From contig JAZUBQ010000002.1 of NCBI GenBank assembly GCA_045638525.1, positions 46,332 through 110,331 of the forward strand: a stretch of DNA of 64,000 nucleotides, read 5' to 3'. Each line of letters begins with the position of its first letter. The stretch's first letter is position 1. Below, piece after piece: positions 34,501 through 41,773 of the stretch. The notes under the pieces were generated by a model. That model saw only the letters and a list, made by a program, of their open reading frames with translations. It was not told the origin of the DNA and did not search any database. The stretch is from SIG452 sp045638525. GTDB taxonomy: Bacteria > Bacillota > Clostridia > UMGS1840. Both the position numbers and the translations under genes were made by a program.

Positions 34501-35168
34501 AAGGTACCCCATACTCTGTCACCGGGCTGCAGAGCATTCATCTGAGCCAGAGTGGTAACCTGTTTGTAGCCACGTGCAGTGATTTCCTGCTGTGCTTCGT
34601 CAAACGCATAACCACCGGTAGAGTTGAAGGGTAATACAACGTCTAAGCCCTGGTTCACCTGCTGTTCCGCAATGGTACGGTAATCATAACGGTCTAATGC
34701 GTGAGAAGAGAAAGAAGCAGGAGTAGCGTGTGCCCAAGGATAGGTAGAAACCAAACCGGTTCTCATATTCTTGGTCTGCGCTGCTTCTAAAATAGTTGCA
34801 ATCGGTTTACGATTCGGGTCGATACCGATATAATAGTTATTGGTTTTTTTACCGGTTGCAAGTGCGGTACCGGATGCTGCAGAGTCAGTTACCGCATAGT
34901 TCGCACTATAGGTAGTTTCTGCACCAACCAGGTAGTCTTTTAAGTACATTTTGTTTACAGTTTGCTGGGTAGCATAAGGATAAACCGAACGGTTAAATCC
35001 GCCAGCCTGCTTAACTGCATCTGCCAGATAGAAAGGATCCATACCACCCCCGTCGGGGATCATATAGATGATGTTCTTCACCTGGGTATCTGCTGCGGAT
35101 ACGATGTTAGCTGAGGTCAGTACCATCATTAAACACAGCAGAAGAGATAAGATTCTTCTCATCTTCAT
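28551..35168 (-). CDS. Giant secreted alkaline phosphatase / SGNH hydrolase fusion, five-module form
   Basis: 2205 residues from the ATG at 35168, which has AAGGAG 8 bases upstream; an in-frame ATG 29 codons earlier lies before this ribosome site. The layout equals that of its downstream paralogue: signal peptide, alkaline phosphatase with Asp39, Ser96, DGGGHANN, CPDHDTGGM and GGSHTARNGG, a copper-amine-oxidase-N-like segment, a binding-like beta domain, then modules starting near residues 663, 931, 1189, 1451 and 1684, and an SGNH domain from about 2003. It has one module more. In the SGNH domain the residue three before the His of GVHPG is Tyr, where the family normally has Asp. The first 430 residues are nearly the same in both paralogues, so the duplication is recent or homogenised. 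Confidence 0.85.
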   Translation of the reverse strand: MKMRRILSLLLCLMMVLTSANIVSAADTQVKNIIYMIPDGGGMDPFYLADAVKQAGGFNRSVYPYATQQTVNKMYLKDYLVGAETTYSANYAVTDSAASGTALATGKKTNNYYIGIDPNRKPIATILEAAQTKNMRTGLVSTYPWAHATPASFSSHALDRYDYRTIAEQQVNQGLDVVLPFNSTGGYAFDEAQQEITARGYKQVTTLAQMNALQPGDRVWGTLGGQMTYANRDITNPDSYPTLAEMTKAAIQALNVNDGRGFFLMVEGSAVDGGGHANNAVDMVSEFIAFDEACKIAIEFAKGRNDTVVVACPDHDTGGMTVRNQATAVSLVRNGTNPGSSYVTWEGGSHTARNGGVFVYKPAGVSKIPGTADTAGVSTNWNNYVINNIDIAPWLATLIDVDLEQVTKSLFVDVSRMGTYTPITDTFYDYDDAKTVTSSDYTGSFKFRDYDLTVIRNQSIATYNGQKIDMNGEVAVYSGGRFYVPQNLLDQCGIEVDDTPIETVSSMLTGADLANNVIDNNACNIYSNYVMIPLANQAKAYFTLQIGVPKTAYYHVQAMLDTSNGQILCTNGVYGTFDTGDKVQFAPGKIQPSSSWTDDSSNSILLEEGNHTITFNSTDLASNIMFHGVQLVEDVAINPPTPTTTPTPTQAPDFDYDNITKENAPYAGVYLVSSDKAVSLTNETGHKVTLAANTPAYFYLIKGNNNITMSDSSAKLTITALSNNGMDYLDQVDAGTTPMASEHVKMGYENVGNVVNYVSSTYGNTTVSSNSISIPNSSSVTLKTPSLAAGIYYMTLVTANAGNYVRVETGTGHFGQFKSTLAGTATHYEDENTDDDLLIVYLREGENYITISNNGPTTIDVTAFRCSKTNSSSITSNATLAAQLNLASCKVVYDAYNPDAPVTTPIPTVAPTATPTPTQAPSLDDVSLNNAPYAGVYAVTADKATTITTEIGSTATLAAGETKYVYLLKGANVVTNSGNANLTITGYANNGLDYLDQVTANVPLAASSISELALSGNFVNPQGSINDNGSLVTFGTGASVDVKLTAPAAGLYVTQVQFVNAGADQMRVETDTGFYGIINQQSGRQGWNELYQGTHGVGQQDLEIVFLRAGENTITFKNPGTTTYVSKIKLAKTGSLASLADYNWQLNVENLKVLGAEAAEPEATPVPTVAPTQAPTPTPVVVAGQMTYQAPYAGVYKASSDKAVTLLNETGHKVTLSAGGTGYFYMFKGLNTMSTTNEDANVTFTALDDNGMNYLGSVSVDNTPITTKHYYMGFSVNDSTTNAVDFIYAKDSGVTTSGRTITIPAGQSVTFKTNSDMTAGTRYVSIKTLEASGNLRIETSTGYYGVFNYTLANSNSHFEDTDVNGNGTDLLMIYMPDGENYVKLINNNSKTVSIDGIRLSKTDSVQTWATCNMANAKVIVDENLVIPTPVPTAAPTPTPVPTAKPDSISYTADYAGVYAVTSDKAVTLTSELGSTATLAAGETKYIYLIAGANSVATSDKTANVTFTALTNNGLDYKSQVVMASEPIISGQEDAIATGLYKTLAPNEEYTFTYNAGKAGIMYPYILFNAGTEVTVTTDTGFYTTLAGFQGSYGGTTWAWMDVNRANLALVYVREGDNTITVKNTGASDAVLINVRMHSAGELVGKGWDSQLNVAYLTPVVAVSEPTVTPTPEPTPEVPANEIAYTAPYAGVYKVSSDVAVTLTSEIGSTVTLAAGEEGYIYLIAGANTIATTNVDANVTFTALAGNGMDSFNQVTIANEPIITGQEDLYGWANIGITIPVGGTYTIEYTPSQGMNGMVYPYIAFGTANEATLRLTSDTGFYADIYNPAGVSYSSRLTTDAAGNDIELLYVREGLNTITLENIGSSDILLYTIRFHSVGELVGHATWGPQLNVANLKPVVEADEFSEITLNGKTKTATVSFKNMGTDDDGVVSFVLASYEGNKLTALDITYIDTDAQAVGTTQTYTVDLPEATGTTLKAMLMDENLVPLAAAKDVTIGSLTGLKFSVLGDSISTFSGWSNDTSRNSTIGSNAVWYYGNNNDVASVDETWWKRVADTTGMEVLVNNSFSGDKVCVYGKTRATQLHNNDGETPDVIAVYLGTNDFANGCTLAQFATNYPAMIASITEKYPDADIYLLNLLYYGSSADGFCNVIEDAAETYGCTYVDIRNDAGFTSSNLGSYMPDQYGVHPGSEGMELIANCVVNAMTK
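29500..33185 (-). repeat. Five tandem ~250-residue modules inside the second giant gene
   Basis: Module starts lie near plus-strand 33180, 32375, 31600, 30815 and 30115, read leftward. Modules 1 and 3 resemble modules 1 and 3 of the paralogue. Modules 2, 4 and 5 carry the EIGST/ELGST-type turn, which in the paralogue occurs only in the last module. Confidence 0.75.
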
Positions 35169-35279
35169 GTTGTTTTCTCCTTTTGTTAATATATTTAATA
35201 TTTTTTTTGCACTTTTTATATCTTTTTTGCACCTTAGGTTGTCACATTTGTACAAAAAACGATTTCCTGTCGCACTATC

Positions 35280-35308
35280 ATTGTAACATTTTCGTAATAC
35301 TCTGTCAA
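35280..35308 (-). promoter_or_regulatory. Promoter of the second giant phosphatase gene
   Basis: Minus strand: TTGACA (35303-35308), 17 bases, TACAAT (35280-35285), giving a leader of about 105 bases. Confidence 0.75.
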
Positions 35309-35334
35309 CAACTTTTGAAAGATTATCACCCCAA

Positions 35335-35368
35335 AACAGGACATATTTCTACCAAAACATGTCCTGTT
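35335..35368. promoter_or_regulatory. AGGAC-N18-GTCCT inverted repeat, copy 2
   Basis: Perfect 10-base arms AACAGGACAT (35335-35344) and ATGTCCTGTT (35359-35368), 26 bases upstream of the -35 element. The inner half-sites and 18-base spacing match copy 1 at 28349. Confidence 0.5.
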
Positions 35369-35374
35369 GAATAA

Positions 35375-35408
35375 AAAAAGAGCACCGCATAACACGGCGC
35401 TCTTTAAA
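35375..35408 (-). terminator. Terminator of the 35521-37545 membrane protein gene
   Basis: On the minus strand, AAAGAGC.CCGTG-TTAT-GCGG.GCTCTTTTTTT. It lies about 115 bases past the stop codon; the stretch between (35409-35520) holds no other feature I can see. Confidence 0.65.
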
Positions 35409-35520
35409 AGCAATGATTTATTATTTTGTTAATTATAACACAGAAACAACAGATTTGTCAAGCAAAAATTATATTTTGCAACTTATTTTTGTTTCACCGA
35501 AGAAATGATTCTTGTTACAG

Positions 35521-37545
35521 TTATTTTTTCAGATAAATCACCGGTCGGATGCCCAATGTTTCTTCTGTATTTTCAAAATACACCAAACCATCGGGATGCA
35601 CATATCTGCTTTTCTCACCATTGTTAAAATACGGCGTGGAAAGCCAGTATTTTTCCGACACGGTAACGTCAAAATCGTGATTTGCCAAATCAGAAATTTG
35701 TTGTACTGTCGGCAAAAATGCATACCCGGAAACCGTCTGATAATACGCTTGCGAACTGTTGGTATCTACTCGTTTCGGAAAAGCAGAACAGTAAAAATCA
35801 CGGTAGCCGCCTTCGTGTTCTGTCATATGCGCAGAGGATAGTAGCACGTTCTCCTCTTTTGGAAAGAGCATCGCCCGCTCATCATCAGAAAATCCGGCTA
35901 TAAATTCCTCATTTAACCAACGATGAATGTCGCTTAACTTATACTGATTGTTTGCTTCGGTATGATAACTTCTGTTTGCAACCACATCTTTAGACAGCAA
36001 AGTTTTACAACTGTCATTTTCGTCTATCACATACCAACAATATCCGCCAAATGAAACCGTTTCATACTGCCGATATGGCACCAGACTGACAATGATGACC
36101 AAAGAAAGCATCATAGCAAGAATTGCACCTGCACGTTTGGGAAGATATAAACTCATCGCCAAAATTCCAATCAGAGCCAAATCAATCAATTCAATAAACA
36201 AATACATATGCTTGGCAAGATCCGCTTCCCCATTGGACACATAGGGAACAAAAAATGCATAGAAGAATGCTCCTGCTAAAAGAAACACAGACAAAAGAGA
36301 CAAGAAAATGTTCATATCAGACTGTCTGAACCGATACCACAGCAATCCAAAAAACAAAAGCACAATCAAAAGATTCCAAAGCAGCGTATCAAATGCCAGA
36401 TGTTCTCTCAATTTGCTCCAGACAGAACAACGGAACGAATCCTCCATAAAGTTTTCGTCCATAAAGAAGATGTTCCGAAGATGAGAGCAATGCTCGGCAA
36501 TTTCCTTAAATTTGTGCAGTGTAAGCATCGGATGTTTCGCATAGAATCCAAGAATTTTGAATTTCGATACAGCTTCTGCGTGTTCTACCGAATAAGTATC
36601 TCGAATCGGATGAATATTGCTGACGTAGCGATGGGTATCCCGCAAATCCGATAACTGAGGGTCTATCTGCAAATCCAAAAGATATTCTTTTGCCAAAGCC
36701 TCATCACAATCTTTAACCACGCCAAAGAAAACAGAATTATAGGTCGTTTCGGTATTAATCCATTTGGGAATTGCCATATAATTTCCAAAAAGCACAACAA
36801 TCACCCAAACGGACGCAACTGCCGTCAACACAAAACGCCATGATTTAAAAGAATGCCGTAAAGTAAAAACAACCGCCAGACAAGCCATCAGAATGGCAAG
36901 AGGAATGTTGAACATTTTAGACTGACCGTATAAGATTAAGATAATCGCAAAAAAAACGGTTCCGAACACTCCAAGCGGACGTTTCCAGAGTGTTAAAAAG
37001 AAACCTAAACTTGCAACCAATAGCATATGTTGCAACCCTTCGGCATACAGCGAATTAAAATATGACACATAGCCGATATCACACAACACAATCAGAGCAG
37101 CAAGCAGAACAAGCCACGAGGCAAATTTTCCCTTCACCCGAATCTGTGTCAGAAAAAATGTCAGAGCCAAGGCGTACAAGATTGCATACATCAAGCTCAG
37201 GCATACGGGATGATATGTATTCTGTTGATTGCCGGCAATCACGTTAACCGTGTGGCTTAACGCCACAGAAAACCGCACAAACATTAACTGCGAAGTCGGG
37301 TATTGGGTGGTGTCTTCCGGCAAGGTTAAAATTTCTTTTATGGTAGTTTTATAGTCGTTTTCTCCCAAGCTGATTTTCATACTTCCGTCAGAATCCGAAT
37401 ACAAAGAACACAAGCCCATCACTCGGTTAAAATCACCGTTATTGGTCAGCACCACATTTTCTTTGGTGTAAAGCGTGGTACATATCAGTATCATCGAAAG
37501 CAAAAAAATCACAATCGGTTTGATTGCATTTTTATATTTTATCAT
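35521..37545 (-). CDS. Polytopic membrane protein with C-terminal DUF6273-like domain
   Basis: 674 residues from the ATG at 37545, preceded by AGGGG. An N-terminal helix (KPIVIFLLSMILICTTLY) is followed by an outside loop, then about nine further membrane helices up to residue ~500, with a long external loop between (residues ~270-370). The layout recalls GT-C glycosyltransferases or polysaccharide-processing membrane proteins, but I see no clear catalytic motif. The last 150 residues run from YCWYVIDENDSCKTLLS through WLNEEF and YWLSTPY to GIRPVIYLK. This is the DUF6273 pattern, usually found in secreted or phage-related proteins. The fusion is unusual, and function is unknown. Confidence 0.65.
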   Translation of the reverse strand: MIKYKNAIKPIVIFLLSMILICTTLYTKENVVLTNNGDFNRVMGLCSLYSDSDGSMKISLGENDYKTTIKEILTLPEDTTQYPTSQLMFVRFSVALSHTVNVIAGNQQNTYHPVCLSLMYAILYALALTFFLTQIRVKGKFASWLVLLAALIVLCDIGYVSYFNSLYAEGLQHMLLVASLGFFLTLWKRPLGVFGTVFFAIILILYGQSKMFNIPLAILMACLAVVFTLRHSFKSWRFVLTAVASVWVIVVLFGNYMAIPKWINTETTYNSVFFGVVKDCDEALAKEYLLDLQIDPQLSDLRDTHRYVSNIHPIRDTYSVEHAEAVSKFKILGFYAKHPMLTLHKFKEIAEHCSHLRNIFFMDENFMEDSFRCSVWSKLREHLAFDTLLWNLLIVLLFFGLLWYRFRQSDMNIFLSLLSVFLLAGAFFYAFFVPYVSNGEADLAKHMYLFIELIDLALIGILAMSLYLPKRAGAILAMMLSLVIIVSLVPYRQYETVSFGGYCWYVIDENDSCKTLLSKDVVANRSYHTEANNQYKLSDIHRWLNEEFIAGFSDDERAMLFPKEENVLLSSAHMTEHEGGYRDFYCSAFPKRVDTNSSQAYYQTVSGYAFLPTVQQISDLANHDFDVTVSEKYWLSTPYFNNGEKSRYVHPDGLVYFENTEETLGIRPVIYLKK

Positions 37546-37626
37546 AAACCGTACCCCTGACTGTTGTCGGTTTTCACCGCAAATAATATCGAAAGACTGC
37601 AAAGAGTCCAACTTTTTCACCTTTTC

Positions 37627-37655
37627 ATTATAACATTCACAAATAACAAAGTCAA
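37627..37655 (-). promoter_or_regulatory. Promoter of the 35521-37545 gene
   Basis: Minus strand: TTGACT (37650-37655), 17 bases, TATAAT (37627-37632). Confidence 0.75.
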
Positions 37656-37740
37656 GAACTATGTGCAACCCTCCAATCTTTCCTGACGGTCAAAATAGAT
37701 TCTCCCACCGATTCTTTTTGCATAAACCACCGAAAAAGAG

Positions 37741-37770
37741 TTGACAAAAACTCCCAAAATATGATAGAAT
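37741..37770 (+). promoter_or_regulatory. Promoter of the DUF1015 gene
   Basis: TTGACA (37741-37746), 18 bases, TAGAAT (37765-37770); AGGAAAGG then precedes the ATG at 37808. Confidence 0.75.
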
Positions 37771-37807
37771 AAAATGAAATTTTTACTTAGGAAAGGAATG
37801 GGCTGAA

Positions 37808-39076
37808 ATGACCTTTCAACGTGCAGATATTTTATTACCTAAATTTTGTGATGATGCCGAAAAAATGAATACATGGAGCGTAGTTGCTTGCGACCAGTAC
37901 ACTTCTGAACCCGATTACTGGAATGAAGTTACCAATCTGACAAACGGTAAACCCTCCACACTCTATGTTACCGTACCGGAAATTTATCTGAATGATGCGG
38001 ATATCGAAAAACGAATCGAAAAAACCAATCAAACCATGCAAGAATATATGGAAGATACGGTTTTTACCGAACATAAAAATACATTTATTTTCGTGGAAAG
38101 AACCTTGCAAAGCGGTGTGAAACGTCTTGGCATTGTGGGAATGGTGGATTTGGAAGATTATGATTATTCGGTTGGTTCCCAGACCAAAGTCAGAGCAACC
38201 GAAGGAACGGTTGTATCCCGTATCCCTCCCCGCTTGAAAGTGCGTCAAAATGCTCCGGTTGAGCTTCCGCACATTATGTTGTTAATTGACGATGATGCAA
38301 AAGAAATCATCGAACCCAATTTAAAACTAACCGATACTTTTGAAAAAGTATACGACTTTGATCTGATGCAAAATTCCGGTCACATCAAAGGCTATAAAAT
38401 GTCGGAAGAAGCAGCTGTTGCTTTGGAGAAAAAGCTGATTGCATTAGCTGATATTGATGCATTCAATCAAAAATACGATGTAAAAAAAGATTCTCCTCTT
38501 GTATTTGCAATGGGTGACGGAAATCATTCACTGGCAACCGCCAAAGCATATTATGAAAATTTAAAAGCCGAAATTGGTGAAGAAGCAAAAAATACTCCGG
38601 CTCGTTATGCTCTTTGTGAACTGGTGAATCTCCACGACGATTCTTTGGTGTTTGAAGCCATCCACCGTGTTATCTTTGATGCAAATGGTGATGATTTCTT
38701 AAAAATGCTGGAAGAAACTTATACTGTAAGCTACGATGCTGATGCCAAAGGTCAAACGTTTGTATTTGTGTTCCGTGGAGAAAAGAAAACAATCACAATC
38801 ACTGATTCCAAAGAATATCTGACAGTTGCAACCATCCAGAAAATTCTGGATTGCTTTGTTGCCGAAAAAGGTGGAGAAATTGACTATATCCATGGGGAAA
38901 ACGTGGTAGAAAATCTTTGTGAAGACCACAAAAATTTTGGTATTATCTTAGAAGCTATGGACAAAGCAGATTTATATAAATCGGTTATTTTAGACGGTGC
39001 CCTTCCCAGAAAAACCTTCTCTATGGGGGATGCCTGCGACAAGCGCTTCTATACCGAAGCAAGAAAAATTAAATAA
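37808..39076 (+). CDS. DUF1015 family protein
   Basis: 422 residues, about the usual length for the family. Recognised by the N-terminal DILLPKFC..KMNTWSVVACDQYTSEPDYW region, the central GDGNHSLATAKA motif and the C-terminal EFHGENVV-type segment (here DYIHGENVVENLCED). The family is widespread in Clostridia and of unclear function; the GDGNHS motif is its most conserved part. Soluble, no signal peptide. A single-gene unit with its own promoter and a bidirectional terminator. Confidence 0.8.
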   Translation: MTFQRADILLPKFCDDAEKMNTWSVVACDQYTSEPDYWNEVTNLTNGKPSTLYVTVPEIYLNDADIEKRIEKTNQTMQEYMEDTVFTEHKNTFIFVERTLQSGVKRLGIVGMVDLEDYDYSVGSQTKVRATEGTVVSRIPPRLKVRQNAPVELPHIMLLIDDDAKEIIEPNLKLTDTFEKVYDFDLMQNSGHIKGYKMSEEAAVALEKKLIALADIDAFNQKYDVKKDSPLVFAMGDGNHSLATAKAYYENLKAEIGEEAKNTPARYALCELVNLHDDSLVFEAIHRVIFDANGDDFLKMLEETYTVSYDADAKGQTFVFVFRGEKKTITITDSKEYLTVATIQKILDCFVAEKGGEIDYIHGENVVENLCEDHKNFGIILEAMDKADLYKSVILDGALPRKTFSMGDACDKRFYTEARKIK

Positions 39077-39080
39077 CAGT

Positions 39081-39118
39081 AAAAAAATGACAGTTTTTGA
39101 AAAACTGTCATTTTTTTA
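39081..39118. terminator. Bidirectional terminator between DUF1015 and MATE genes
   Basis: AAAAATGACAGTTTTT-GA-AAAACTGTCATTTTTTT between convergent genes, with T-runs on both strands. Confidence 0.9.
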
Positions 39119-39123
39119 TCCAA

Positions 39124-40455
39124 TTAATATTGATAGCGCTTTTTGAATTTTCTAAAACAGATAAAGCTCATTCCAAGTGCCAGAAGCTCAGCCACAATCA
39201 CCGAACTCCACAAACCATCCAGTTTCCAGATAAGAGGCAATAATAAGACGCAAATCACCTGAAACAAAAAGGTTCTAAAGAATGATAACATCGCAGAAAC
39301 TGCTCCGTTGTTTAAGGCAGTGAAAAATGCAGATGCAAATATGTTATATCCCACCAATAAGAAGGAAACAGAATAAATCATAAACCCACGAACCGTCATT
39401 TGATATAACGCCCGGTCAAATCCAACAAATATTTTTGACAGTGGCTTACTAAAAAACTCTGCCGATAAAAACATGGTGATGGAACAAATCAACAGCACAA
39501 TCATACTTTTTCGGAACAAATTCTGAAGTTCTTTGGTGTTTTTCGCTCCATAGTGGTAACTGATAATAGGAGCAACTCCCATAGAATAGCCTAAAAATGC
39601 AGATACGAACACAAAGTTCACATACATCATAACGCCGTAAGCAGAAAGTCCATCCTCCCCTGCTAAAGAGAGGAATTGAAAATTATACAGTATATTCACC
39701 AAGGATAAAGAAATGTTGGACAGCATTTCCGAAGCTCCGTTAGAGCAGGACTTCAAAAGTTCTTTCGGATACCATCCAAGTTTCCCTAAATGCAAAACGC
39801 CTTTTTTATTAAACAGAAAATAACAAAGCGGAATCAAGCAACCAACCACCTGAGAAAACGCGGTGGCTAAAGCTGCCCCTAAAAGTCCGTAACCCAATAC
39901 ACCTATCAGCAAATAATCAAACATAATGTTTGTAACGCCTGCGGCAACCGTCACCCAAAGTCCCATTTTGGGTTTTTCAGCCACCACCAAAAAGGACTGA
40001 AACTCATTTTGCAAAATAAAAGTGAAAACGGCTGCAAACAGAACTCTTCCATAAAGAACCGTATCTTCGGCAAGCTGACCTTCCGCTCCCAACCAATGTA
40101 CAATGGGACGCAGAAACACAAGCCCTAAAACACTTAACAAAATCCCTAAAATTGCCGAGGTATACACAATGGCGGAAAACACTTTATTGGCATACTTTTT
40201 TTCTTGTTCACCCAAAATCTTGGCAACCAGAGCACTTCCGCCGGTTCCGAACATAAAACCAATAGAACCTAATATCATCACCACAGGCCAAATCAGATTA
40301 ATGGCAGCAAAAGAAGTTTTTCCGGCATAATTGGATACAAAAATTCCATCCACAACGCCGTATAAGGATGTAAACACCATCATAATGACGGATGGCAGCG
40401 TAAACCGAAGCAATCTTCGATAGGTAAAATGGTCGGATAACTGTATTTTTGACAT
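39124..40455 (-). CDS. MATE-family multidrug/cation antiporter
   Basis: 443 residues with twelve predicted membrane helices in two homologous halves. The N-terminal LPSVIMMVFTSLYGVVDGIFVSNYAGK and the FGTGGSALVAKILGEQ segment are typical of MATE exporters (given by their ends), as is the second-half SYHYGAKN. It should export toxic compounds or metabolites in exchange for Na+ or H+; the substrate is not readable. It is transcribed alone from the promoter at 40496-40524. Confidence 0.88.
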   Translation of the reverse strand: MSKIQLSDHFTYRRLLRFTLPSVIMMVFTSLYGVVDGIFVSNYAGKTSFAAINLIWPVVMILGSIGFMFGTGGSALVAKILGEQEKKYANKVFSAIVYTSAILGILLSVLGLVFLRPIVHWLGAEGQLAEDTVLYGRVLFAAVFTFILQNEFQSFLVVAEKPKMGLWVTVAAGVTNIMFDYLLIGVLGYGLLGAALATAFSQVVGCLIPLCYFLFNKKGVLHLGKLGWYPKELLKSCSNGASEMLSNISLSLVNILYNFQFLSLAGEDGLSAYGVMMYVNFVFVSAFLGYSMGVAPIISYHYGAKNTKELQNLFRKSMIVLLICSITMFLSAEFFSKPLSKIFVGFDRALYQMTVRGFMIYSVSFLLVGYNIFASAFFTALNNGAVSAMLSFFRTFLFQVICVLLLPLIWKLDGLWSSVIVAELLALGMSFICFRKFKKRYQY

Positions 40456-40495
40456 CTACTTTCTCCTTGCGACAGAATTTAACATATAGATATAT

Positions 40496-40524
40496 ATTAT
40501 AGTATATCGTTTACACTTTTGCAA
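40496..40524 (-). promoter_or_regulatory. Promoter of the MATE gene
   Basis: Minus strand: TTGCAA (40519-40524), 17 bases, TATAAT (40496-40501). Confidence 0.7.
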
Positions 40525-40660
40525 GACTTTTTTTATTTTCTTTAAAAATTTTTATAAAAATATGGAACTTTTGAAAAAAGCTTCCGTCTTAGCTTACGTA
40601 AAACAAAAAACGGTACATAGTTCCGTTTGAAAAACATTTCGATTTATGGAGGAAAAGAAT

Positions 40661-41683
40661 ATGAACAAAACTTTTAAAACTACAATCGCAGGAATCTTAC
40701 TGGCAGGAACTTTAACCAGCGGTGCAGCATTTGCAGAATACAATCATGATGGTTCCGTTAATGTTCAGGGTGACATTATGACCATCTCCGAACCCTTGAT
40801 TGCACCTATGACCAAACCCATCTACAAAATTTTTGTAAACAACGAAATGTTAGATGCCGACACCTATGTTGACGGAACAAACGTAATGCTCCCCTTACGT
40901 GCTATCTGTGAAGCTCTGGGCTATCAGGTAGATTATGATAACGAATCCACCATGATTTCCTTAACCAGAGATGCACAGTTCATCACCATGTATCCCACCA
41001 AAGATGAATACACCTTCTCTAAAATGGCTCCTGCAAGTCTGGGCATTGCTCCTCAGTTGGTAGATTCCAGAACCTATGTTCCCGTAAGCTTTGTTGAAGA
41101 AATTCTGCAGTCTGCAAGTTGCACCGTTGAATTAAACGGCGAAATTAAAATCAACGACCCCAAAGAAGAAGAAAACAACTACAGAGTGGCAACTGCTTTA
41201 GAAGATGCAAAAGACGGCTCTGTTTTGGTAATGGACGAAATTTTGGGTGAAGTGATTGTAACTTTGGCTGACGAAACCATTTTCCAGGGAATCGGTGCTG
41301 CCGACATTAAAAAAGATACCGAATTTATGGTAGAATATGTAGATAATGCAGTAAGTCTGAGCCTTCCTGCAGAAGCAACCGCAAAAACTGTAATGAGTGT
41401 TGAACTGTATGAAGAAGTATATTTCTCCGAAGAAGTTGCAGGTGTTGCATTCGCAGGCACCATCGCCGAAGTTGGTGAAGATTTTGTTGTAGTTGAAACC
41501 GAAAACGGTGATATCAGATTAAACGTTTCTGAAGAAACCAACATTCATCACGTAATGAACAGAAGATTATACAGAATCAATGACTTGGAAGCAGGTATGA
41601 AAATCTCCGGTACTCATTCCGAAGCTGCTACCTTCAGCCTCCCTCCCCAGAGCGCAGCTTTTGAAATTGTAATCGAAGGATAA
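40661..41683 (+). CDS. Secreted copper-amine-oxidase-N (stalk) domain protein
   Basis: 340 residues from the ATG at 40661, 8 bases after GGAGG; an ATG five codons upstream overlaps that site. Signal peptide (TTIAGILLAGTLTSGAAFA), then a copper-amine-oxidase N-terminal domain at about 55-165 (IFVNNEMLDADTYVDGTNVMLPLRAICEALGY, given by its ends, and DSRTYVPVSFVEEIL). Two small beta segments follow. These domains lack oxidase activity and are thought to act in binding or surface structure in Clostridia. The signal peptide resembles that of the neighbour at 41774, suggesting common origin. Confidence 0.75.
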   Translation: MNKTFKTTIAGILLAGTLTSGAAFAEYNHDGSVNVQGDIMTISEPLIAPMTKPIYKIFVNNEMLDADTYVDGTNVMLPLRAICEALGYQVDYDNESTMISLTRDAQFITMYPTKDEYTFSKMAPASLGIAPQLVDSRTYVPVSFVEEILQSASCTVELNGEIKINDPKEEENNYRVATALEDAKDGSVLVMDEILGEVIVTLADETIFQGIGAADIKKDTEFMVEYVDNAVSLSLPAEATAKTVMSVELYEEVYFSEEVAGVAFAGTIAEVGEDFVVVETENGDIRLNVSEETNIHHVMNRRLYRINDLEAGMKISGTHSEAATFSLPPQSAAFEIVIEG

Positions 41684-41689
41684 TCTTAT

Positions 41690-41723
41690 AAAAAAAATCG
41701 GCTCAAAAATGAGCCGATTTTTT
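41690..41723 (+). terminator. Terminator of the stalk-domain gene
   Basis: AATCGGCTC-AAAAAT-GAGCCGATTTTTT, seven bases after the stop codon. Confidence 0.85.
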
Positions 41724-41773
41724 GATTTCTATGTATTGCTGCAAATCAAATTTCACTCTCGTTTTCCAATGCG

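Noticed and set aside
22337..35168. Possible CRISPR-like or DNA repeat array
   Set aside because: The repeats are long, in frame and diverge as protein modules with Pro/Thr linkers; there are no short direct repeats with equal spacers.
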